From an uncultured Pelolinea sp. (GTDB lineage: Bacteria; Chloroflexota; Anaerolineae; Anaerolineales; Anaerolineaceae): DNA of 6,279 nucleotides. Position numbers and translations under genes: made by a program. Under the pieces are notes generated by a model. The model was not told the DNA's origin. It saw only the letters and a list, made by a program, of their open reading frames with translations, and did not search any database. Shown one piece after another: positions 1 through 4,755 of the stretch. Where the stretch lies: contig CALGUJ010000248.1 in the NCBI GenBank assembly GCA_937902055.1, positions 1-6,279 of the forward strand, read 5' to 3'. Each line of letters begins with the position of its first letter. The stretch's first letter is position 1.

Positions 1-293
1 TCGCCTTCTTTTTCCTGCTCAGCCGGAGCGGGAGAGGAAGTATCGTTTGCCCTCAGGTCGCGCAAATGCTCTGCCACTACCTCGCGTGGGCAAAAATCGA
101 TAAAGAAATCCATGCCCAAATAAAGCACAATGGCGTCGTCAATCGGGCCGATCAGGATGTCGGTCGGCACGATCAGGTACACCAGGCATAACACCGGCAG
201 CAATTTCAGGTAAAAAGGCACGCGGCTGTCTTTCAGCAGGCGCAGGGTGAGTTTTACCTTTAGGAGGATATCCGTAAAGAATTTATTGTTCAT
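1..293 (-). CDS. DUF1232 (YkvA-like) small membrane-associated protein, 3' end beyond window
   Basis: This reading frame starts at ATG 293 and stays open to the left edge, giving 97 visible residues with no stop. An in-frame TAG a few codons upstream of the ATG fixes the earliest possible start; no convincing Shine-Dalgarno sequence precedes it. The protein has a basic amphipathic start (residues 1-24), then RVPFYLKLLP (24-33) leading into a hydrophobic stretch (about 31-50, LCLVYLIVP) that could be one membrane segment. PTDILIGPIDDAIVLYLG (43-60) follows, then a second hydrophobic patch and a Glu/Pro/Ser-rich tail. The pattern 'VPxxxKLLP...P-D-...-DD...LG' is that of the DUF1232 family, whose function is unknown. 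The stretch between the P-D and DD parts is shorter than in the usual 'SPIDLIPDxxPxxGxxDD' version. It lies beyond the terminator of the metabolic operon and is probably transcribed separately. The family call comes from motif recognition only. Confidence 0.72.
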   Translation of the reverse strand, partial: MNNKFFTDILLKVKLTLRLLKDSRVPFYLKLLPVLCLVYLIVPTDILIGPIDDAIVLYLGMDFFIDFCPREVVAEHLRDLRANDTSSPAPAEQEKEG

Positions 294-339
294 ACGAATA
301 TTAGTCTAACACAAGATTCTTTTATGAAAAAAGAGTCTC

Positions 340-376
340 TTCTTAAACAAATGCCCGCGAAACCTGCGGGCATTTG
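340..376 (-). terminator. Rho-independent terminator ending the minus-strand operon
   Basis: An 11-bp perfect inverted repeat (348-358 paired with 366-376; minus-strand arms CAAATGCCCGC and GCGGGCATTTG) encloses a 7-nt loop. On the minus strand the GC-rich stem runs straight into TTTGTTT, the expected U-rich tail. A further run of six T (minus strand) lies at 327-332. The hairpin sits 38 nt after the stop codon of the VOC gene and 55 nt before the start of the DUF1232 gene. It therefore ends the upstream operon and separates the two units. On the plus strand the stem is followed by TTTGGTAT, a poor tail, so it does not look bidirectional. Confidence 0.85.
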
Positions 377-414
377 GTATATCCACAAGGAGTTTATCCA
401 ACTCTCCAGGGTAC

Positions 415-915
415 CTATTTTTCCGGGAATATTCTCTCCGGCTCATGCCGGCGCTTGGGGCGCTGGATGAGCTCGACCGTGATGCCTAGTTTGTCTTCGG
501 TCTCAAGGTAAGCGTAATGCCCGTCGCCGTCCAGGCCGAATCCGGAGCCGTCCTGGGTCATCTCCAGCCCGGCTTTGCGCGCCTGCGCCAGCGCTTCCTG
601 CATGTCATCCACTAGAAAGCCCAGGTGCTGCACGCCATAACCGTGTTTTTCGATGAAATCCTTGTAAACCGAATTTCCGCGTTTGACTTCGATCAACTCG
701 ATGCGCGTCTGCCCGAAATAGGAAAGGGCGATGCGGAAGCTCTGGTCGGCCGGCTGGCCGCGATAGCTCATGTTCTTGACCAGCGGTTTTTCATAGGTAT
801 AGAACTGCCAGTCGCCGATGCCGAACAGTTGGTAGTACTGCTTGACGGTCTCGTCCAGGTCTTCCACTACCATGGCGATTTGCGCCACGCCATTTTTCAA
901 AAAAGGTAACGTCAC
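415..915 (-). CDS. VOC-superfamily (glyoxalase/methylmalonyl-CoA epimerase-like) protein
   Basis: The 166-residue protein has the two beta-alpha-beta-beta-beta modules of the vicinal-oxygen-chelate fold. Module 1 (about 10-78) opens with VAQIAMVVEDLDETVKQYY and closes with TRIELIEV. Module 2 (about 94-151) opens with VQHLGFLVDDMQEAL and closes with GITVELIQ. Likely metal ligands by family position are Gln12, Glu73 (less certain), His97 and Glu148. In methylmalonyl-CoA epimerase and glyoxalase I these sites are His/Gln or Glu, so Gln12 is tolerated. The C-terminal tail is basic and proline-containing (PKRRHEPERIFP). VOC enzymes act as epimerases, isomerases, lyases or dioxygenases on substrates that give an enediolate or chelate a metal; the reaction cannot be chosen from sequence. 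Here it is the last gene of a sugar/amino-sugar operon, which favours a keto-sugar or keto-acid substrate over methylmalonyl-CoA; this is inference. The start is GTG at 915, supported by a good ribosome binding site. The protein is cytoplasmic, with no signal peptide. Confidence 0.85.
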   Translation of the reverse strand: MTLPFLKNGVAQIAMVVEDLDETVKQYYQLFGIGDWQFYTYEKPLVKNMSYRGQPADQSFRIALSYFGQTRIELIEVKRGNSVYKDFIEKHGYGVQHLGFLVDDMQEALAQARKAGLEMTQDGSGFGLDGDGHYAYLETEDKLGITVELIQRPKRRHEPERIFPEK

Positions 916-920
916 TTTCT

Positions 921-928
921 CTTCCTTT
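921..928 (-). promoter_or_regulatory. Ribosome binding site that supports the GTG start of the VOC gene
   Basis: On the minus strand AAAGGAAG lies with its GG 8 nt before the GTG codon at 915. The next in-frame ATG lies inside the conserved first strand (IAMVV, Met15), so starting there would remove the Gln12 metal-ligand position. GTG 915 is therefore the better start. Confidence 0.6.
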
Positions 929-939
929 CACTTCTCACT

Positions 940-955
940 GCGTTAAGCATAACGC
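940..955 (-). other. Intergenic hairpin between the DegT aminotransferase and VOC genes
   Basis: A perfect 6-bp inverted repeat, GCGTTA and TAACGC, has a 4-nt loop. It lies inside the 51-nt gap between the DegT stop (967-969) and the VOC start (915). It is followed on the minus strand by AGTGAG, not a T run, so it is not a typical terminator. A role in protecting the 3' end of the upstream message, RNA processing or lowering read-through is possible but only inferred. A chance palindrome of this size cannot be excluded. Confidence 0.4.
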
Positions 956-966
956 CTTGCCGCAGG

Positions 967-2346
967 TTACTTCTTAGCCCCGGGAGCGTAGATCGTCCAG
1001 GAACCGCGCGTGGATGGTGCGAAATTGGACCACGGAACTTTGTACTCCATCTTGCGGGAATGATCCACGACTTCATCCAGATGGTCCCACACTTTGTGGA
1101 AAGCCGTGACATAATCCTGCATGGTCTTGCGGTTCATGAAGTAGTTGGGGCCGGAAGTGCCGCTGGCGCCCAGGCAGCGCGTGTTTTCCAGGACGTCCAG
1201 CGTGACCGGGTAATCCTCGATATCGTAGCGGATCGCATTGGTGTTGGGCAGCGACCAGGGAATGCCGTCGCCGAAACCTTCCTTCATCTGGAATAACACC
1301 TGTCCGGGGACCGGAATGTTCTGATAAAAGCGCAGGGGCAGCCCTTCCGCGATCATGGCCAACTCCACCGCTTTGGTAAATCTGCCCGAGTCCACGTCGT
1401 ACCCTGCCAGGCGGGGGTCGAAACGCATGCGGTACATGTGGTAAGCGTGCGTGCTGCCTTCAGGGATGTATGGCGGGATGATGCCCTGCAGGTCGCTGAT
1501 GCCCCTGGTCAGGAATTCCGCATTATCCTGGAACAGGCGGATGAACTGGTCCAGGCGGGCCAGCTGGCTGCGCGCGTAAGCCGCCTGAATGGGGTTGAGG
1601 CGGTAATTGTAGCCCAGGGTGAAAGCGTTGTAGGCGCGCGGCTTGTCCTTTTCGATCACCTCGCCAAACAACCTGACCATGCCGGCTTTGTTGAGGATTT
1701 CGACGTTGTCGGTCGATAATAAGCCGCCCTCGCCGCAGGTGGCGAGTTGCTTGGCAGGCATAATGCTGGTGCCGGTGGCGTCTGCCAGGCTGCCGCTAAC
1801 CTTGCCGTTCTGTTTCGCGCCCATCGAGTGGGCGGCGTCGCTCAACAGCACCAGCCTGTGTTTTTCCGCGATCTTCTTCAACGCGGGATAATCCGCCGGC
1901 AAACCGCCCAGGTCGACCGCCATGATGGCGCGTGTGCGGTTGCTGATGCAGTTTTCGACCGATTGCGGGTCGATGTTGTAGGTCTGCGGATCGATATCCG
2001 CGAATACGGGGATGCCAAGCTGCTGGATGACCGAAGTAGCCGAGGCCAGGAAGGTCAGGGCGGGTACGATGACCTCATCGCCCGGTTTGAGCCCCGAGGC
2101 AGCCACAGCGGCGTGCAGGGACGAGGTCCCGGTGCCGAATGCCATGGCGTACCGGGTGCCGACGTAATCCGCGTATTCCTTTTCGAGCGCTTCGACTTCC
2201 GGGTCGTGCAAGCCGGTGAAATGCCCGTTGCGGAAATCACGTTCCACCGCCTTACGTTCTTCGTCGCTTGTAGCCGGCCATTGTTCCTCGAGGGTGTGTT
2301 TCTCCTGAAAAACCGGTCGGCCGCCAAGTAATGCTAATTTTTCCAT
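967..2346 (-). CDS. DegT/DnrJ/EryC1/StrS-family PLP-dependent sugar (or cyclitol) aminotransferase
   Basis: This 459-residue fold-type I PLP enzyme belongs to the family that transfers an amino group, usually from Glu or Gln, to keto-sugars or keto-cyclitols. The N-terminus (KLALLGGRPVF, 3-13) is typical of the branch that includes scyllo-inosose and AHBA-type enzymes. PLP-site features are GTGTSSLHAAV (71-81), Asp170 in LLSDAAHSMGA (pyridine-nitrogen partner) and Lys199 in SIMPAKQ (Schiff-base lysine). EGG (206-208) and LGYNYRLNPIQAAYARSQL (244-262) follow. The position often read as 'HLYG' in relatives is DLGG (145-148) here, which may shift substrate choice. At 459 residues it is longer than many members (roughly 370-420); the extra length is mainly in the C-terminal region after about residue 390. 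ATG 2346 has AAAGGA upstream but with GG 12 nt away, a long spacing, so translation may depend partly on the SIS gene 27 nt before it. Substrate and reaction direction are unknown. Confidence 0.9.
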   Translation of the reverse strand: MEKLALLGGRPVFQEKHTLEEQWPATSDEERKAVERDFRNGHFTGLHDPEVEALEKEYADYVGTRYAMAFGTGTSSLHAAVAASGLKPGDEVIVPALTFLASATSVIQQLGIPVFADIDPQTYNIDPQSVENCISNRTRAIMAVDLGGLPADYPALKKIAEKHRLVLLSDAAHSMGAKQNGKVSGSLADATGTSIMPAKQLATCGEGGLLSTDNVEILNKAGMVRLFGEVIEKDKPRAYNAFTLGYNYRLNPIQAAYARSQLARLDQFIRLFQDNAEFLTRGISDLQGIIPPYIPEGSTHAYHMYRMRFDPRLAGYDVDSGRFTKAVELAMIAEGLPLRFYQNIPVPGQVLFQMKEGFGDGIPWSLPNTNAIRYDIEDYPVTLDVLENTRCLGASGTSGPNYFMNRKTMQDYVTAFHKVWDHLDEVVDHSRKMEYKVPWSNFAPSTRGSWTIYAPGAKK

Positions 2347-2373
2347 TCCGTTGATGATCCTTTATTTCGTTGA

Positions 2374-3414
2374 TTACATTGTCAAGGTGACTTTCTTTAA
2401 TCCGCGCGGGTGGTCGATATCCAGGCCTTTGACCACCGCCAATTCGAGCGCCAGGAGCTGCCCGGGAATTGGAACAACGATCGGTGAAAGCCATTCGGTC
2501 AGATCCACAGGCAGACGGATGGCGTAATCCGATTCGCCCAATACCTGCTCGTCGTTTGAAATGACCGACAGCCTTACCTTGCGTTCTTTCACTTCCCGGA
2601 TCAAATCCTGCATGTCGGCCAGGGTTTTCCCCGCGGGGGCCAGCGCCACCACCGGGAAACCGTCTTCAAGCAGGGCAATCGGCCCGTGGCGGAAATCGGC
2701 TCCCGAAAATGCTTCGGCTGTAACGTAGGTGATCTCTTTCACCTTCAGGGCGATCTCACTCGTGGTGCAATGGTTGTAGCCCCGGCCGAGGATGATCAGT
2801 TTGTCGATCTCTGCGTACCAGCGTGCGGTCTTTTTCACATTATCGTGTTGATCCAACACAAAACTTGCCCATTCGGGCACTCGTTCAATTTCTTCTAACT
2901 TGCCTTTATCGTCAGCCCAGGCTGCCGCTAACATAGCCACCGCCAGGACTTCTCCGGTGTACGACTTGCTGGCCGCCACCGCGTTCTCTTTTCCGGCGTA
3001 AACGTCGATCACATAATCGGAAATTTCCGCCATGGGCGAATGAATATCGTTGGTGATCGTGAGGGTATCCACGCCGGCCGCGCGAGCCTGTTTCAACACC
3101 GCGAGGATATCGCTGCCCTGCCCGGATTGGGAGATGCCGATCACCAGGCCCCCGCGCATGTCGGGAACCTGGTCATAGATCGTGTAGAGGGATGGGATCG
3201 CCAATCCTGTGGGGATGTGCACCATCGAGGAAAAAAGATATTTCGCGTAAGTCGCGGCGTTGTCCGAAGTGCCCCGGGCGGCGATCAGGATAAATTTATA
3301 ATTTTTGCTCCTGAAGATGCCGGCCATTTCTTTTATCTTCCCGCTATTCTTGGCGAGAAGCAGGCGATGGACCTCGGGTTGTTCGTAGATCTCTTTTTGG
3401 TAGGCGGATATCAT
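2374..3414 (-). CDS. Tandem SIS-domain sugar-phosphate isomerase/deaminase (GlmS isomerase-domain-like, no glutaminase domain)
   Basis: This 346-residue cytoplasmic enzyme has two SIS domains, about 28-165 and 195-325. It starts with the family opening EIYEQPEVHRLLL (8-20). SIS 1 carries AARGTSDNAATYAKYL (45-60), GISQSGQGSDI (93-103) for phosphate/sugar binding, and ITNDIHSPMA. SIS 2 carries GRGYNHCTTSEIALKVKE (210-227), AEAFSGADFRHGP (233-245) and the C-terminal loop DIDHPRGLKKVT. Aligning by spacing to the isomerase half of E. coli GlmS, Glu227, His243 and Lys341 fall on catalytic Glu488, His504 and Lys603. The residues for sugar-ring opening and isomerisation are therefore present. The N-terminal glutaminase domain with Cys1 is absent, so it cannot use glutamine and is not a full GlmS. 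AgaS- and FrlB-like relatives act as amino-sugar-6-phosphate deaminases/isomerases or deglycases. ATG 3414 has a strong ribosome binding site (GAGGA) 18 nt after the previous stop. The exact substrate is unknown. Confidence 0.92.
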   Translation of the reverse strand: MISAYQKEIYEQPEVHRLLLAKNSGKIKEMAGIFRSKNYKFILIAARGTSDNAATYAKYLFSSMVHIPTGLAIPSLYTIYDQVPDMRGGLVIGISQSGQGSDILAVLKQARAAGVDTLTITNDIHSPMAEISDYVIDVYAGKENAVAASKSYTGEVLAVAMLAAAWADDKGKLEEIERVPEWASFVLDQHDNVKKTARWYAEIDKLIILGRGYNHCTTSEIALKVKEITYVTAEAFSGADFRHGPIALLEDGFPVVALAPAGKTLADMQDLIREVKERKVRLSVISNDEQVLGESDYAIRLPVDLTEWLSPIVVPIPGQLLALELAVVKGLDIDHPRGLKKVTLTM

Positions 3415-3432
3415 TTTTCCTCTTTACAATTT

Positions 3433-4740
3433 TTATTTTCTCGATTCTTTCACGACGTCGCAGATATCTTTGAAAATTTCGATGACCTGCGTAGCCTGTT
3501 GTTCGGTGATCACCAGCGGAGGTTTGATCTTTACCACGTTACCCAGGTGCAGGTATTTGGACTCGCCGAAGATAACGCCGCGATCCAGGCCTTCCTTGAT
3601 GAATATATCGGGGATTTCGCAATCGGGTTCTTTGGTCGTTTTATTCTTGACCATTTCAATGGCGATCATCAGGCCGGGGCCGCGCACGTCGCCGATAAAG
3701 TCATATTGATCCTGCAATTTTTTCAATTCGCAGGTGAAAAACTTTCCCATCTTGCGGCAGTTTTCGAGCAGGTTTTCCTCTTCCATAACCTCAATAAAGG
3801 TCAAGGCAGCCACCATCGAAACCGGGAAATGCGCGAAGGTATAGGAATGGTCGCCGGGGCTGAAAGTTTTTAGATCGCTTCTCCACAGATTACCAAATAG
3901 CGGGAAGCCGCCACCCAGCGCCTTGCCGATGGTCATGATATCCGGGGTAGTCTTGTACAGATCCGCCGCGAACCATTCGCCCATGCGGCCGAAACCGGTC
4001 TGGATTTCATCGAAAATGAGGAGCATGCCCAGGTCATCGCACATCTTGCGGATGGCGGGCAGGTAGCCTTCGGGATATTCAACCATGCCGCCGTTGCCCT
4101 GCATGGGTTCCATCATCAACGCGTATGGCCGCTCGGAAGCGCCGCGTACGATCAGCTCCCTGGCGTAATCGACGCAAGCCAGCTTGCAGCCGGGATATGA
4201 CAAGCGATACGGGCAGCGGTAACAGTAACCTTGCGGGATGCGCTGGATCGGGGCGCTCCAGGCGGTGAAGCGGTTATTGGGATGCGGCCAGGAGGCATTG
4301 ATCATCGCCAGCGAACGGCCATGATAGCCATCCATCATCACCGCCAGCGTGTTGCTGCTGGGGTTGTTTCGCATTGCCAATTTCACGGAGCCTTCATTGG
4401 CATCCGATCCTGAAAGCGCATAAGCAACTTTTTTCAAATTGCCGGGCGCCAACTCGGCCAGTTTCTTGGAAAGCAGCAGCTTTGGAACGGTTTCAAAACT
4501 CGTGCGAATATGCGAATAATTTTTTATGAATTCACTGACATTCGCAACCACTCTGGGGTGGGAATGCCCGATATTCAGGCTCCAGGCTTGCGAGGTGCAG
4601 TCGATATAGGCCTTTTTATTTTTATCGTACAGTACGGCGCCTTCACCGTGATCAATGACCATGTGGATCGGGTTTCCAACCCCGCCCCCGCCGAGTGCTT
4701 GGCGGCCGGCTTCCAGGTCAGCTTCAGTGTATTTGAACAT
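3433..4740 (-). CDS. Class III (acetylornithine/GABA-type) PLP-dependent aminotransferase with internal Cys cluster
   Basis: The protein is 435 residues, normal for class III (about 400-450). Family landmarks run in order: GHSHPRV (58-64); SGSDANEGSVKLA (110-122), where most members read GSEAN; DGYHGRS (137-143); EPMQGNGG (211-218); LIFDEIQTGFGRMGEW (241-256) with Asp244 contacting the PLP ring; Lys273 in IGKALGGGFP as Schiff-base lysine; SYTFAHFP (299-306); and DVRGPGLMIAIE (351-362). These enzymes move amino groups from omega-amines, amino acids or amino sugars to a 2-oxo acid; the substrate is not predictable here. Between YHG and EPM sits GYCYRCPYRLSYPGCKLAC, with Cys173, 176, 185 and 189, a CxxC plus CxxxC set that could hold a metal. 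The start ATG 4740 is preceded by AAAGGAAAAG at good spacing, 15 nt after the kinase stop, so the genes are co-transcribed. A second, unrelated aminotransferase lies two genes downstream. Confidence 0.92.
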   Translation of the reverse strand: MFKYTEADLEAGRQALGGGGVGNPIHMVIDHGEGAVLYDKNKKAYIDCTSQAWSLNIGHSHPRVVANVSEFIKNYSHIRTSFETVPKLLLSKKLAELAPGNLKKVAYALSGSDANEGSVKLAMRNNPSSNTLAVMMDGYHGRSLAMINASWPHPNNRFTAWSAPIQRIPQGYCYRCPYRLSYPGCKLACVDYARELIVRGASERPYALMMEPMQGNGGMVEYPEGYLPAIRKMCDDLGMLLIFDEIQTGFGRMGEWFAADLYKTTPDIMTIGKALGGGFPLFGNLWRSDLKTFSPGDHSYTFAHFPVSMVAALTFIEVMEEENLLENCRKMGKFFTCELKKLQDQYDFIGDVRGPGLMIAIEMVKNKTTKEPDCEIPDIFIKEGLDRGVIFGESKYLHLGNVVKIKPPLVITEQQATQVIEIFKDICDVVKESRK

Positions 4741-4755
4741 TTTTCTTTTCCTTTC

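Noticed and set aside
333..343. Second hairpin AAGAG/CTCTT beside the terminator
   Set aside because: The arms are separated by a single base, so a stable loop could form only by opening most of the stem.
294..347. Possible promoter for the DUF1232 gene (TAGACT at 303-308, minus strand)
   Set aside because: The hexamer 17 nt upstream (TTTTTC) matches the -35 consensus poorly and other spacings are no better. A promoter is expected here after the terminator, but none can be pinned down.
912..1112. Short minus-strand frame overlapping the DegT 3' end and the VOC start
   Set aside because: It is out of frame with both real genes, has no motif, and overlaps the gap that holds the VOC ribosome binding site.
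1747..2331. Plus-strand open frame of 194 codons antisense to the DegT gene
   Set aside because: It lies entirely inside the DegT coding sequence; the composition is that of a shadow frame.
2374..3414. Calling the SIS gene glmS
   Set aside because: The glutaminase domain and its N-terminal Cys are absent and the length is only about the isomerase half, so it is not glucosamine-6-phosphate synthase.
3040..3873. Plus-strand open frame of 277 codons antisense to the SIS and class III aminotransferase genes
   Set aside because: It crosses two well-supported minus-strand genes and their gap, and its product shows no family motif. It is an antisense shadow of GC-rich coding sequence.
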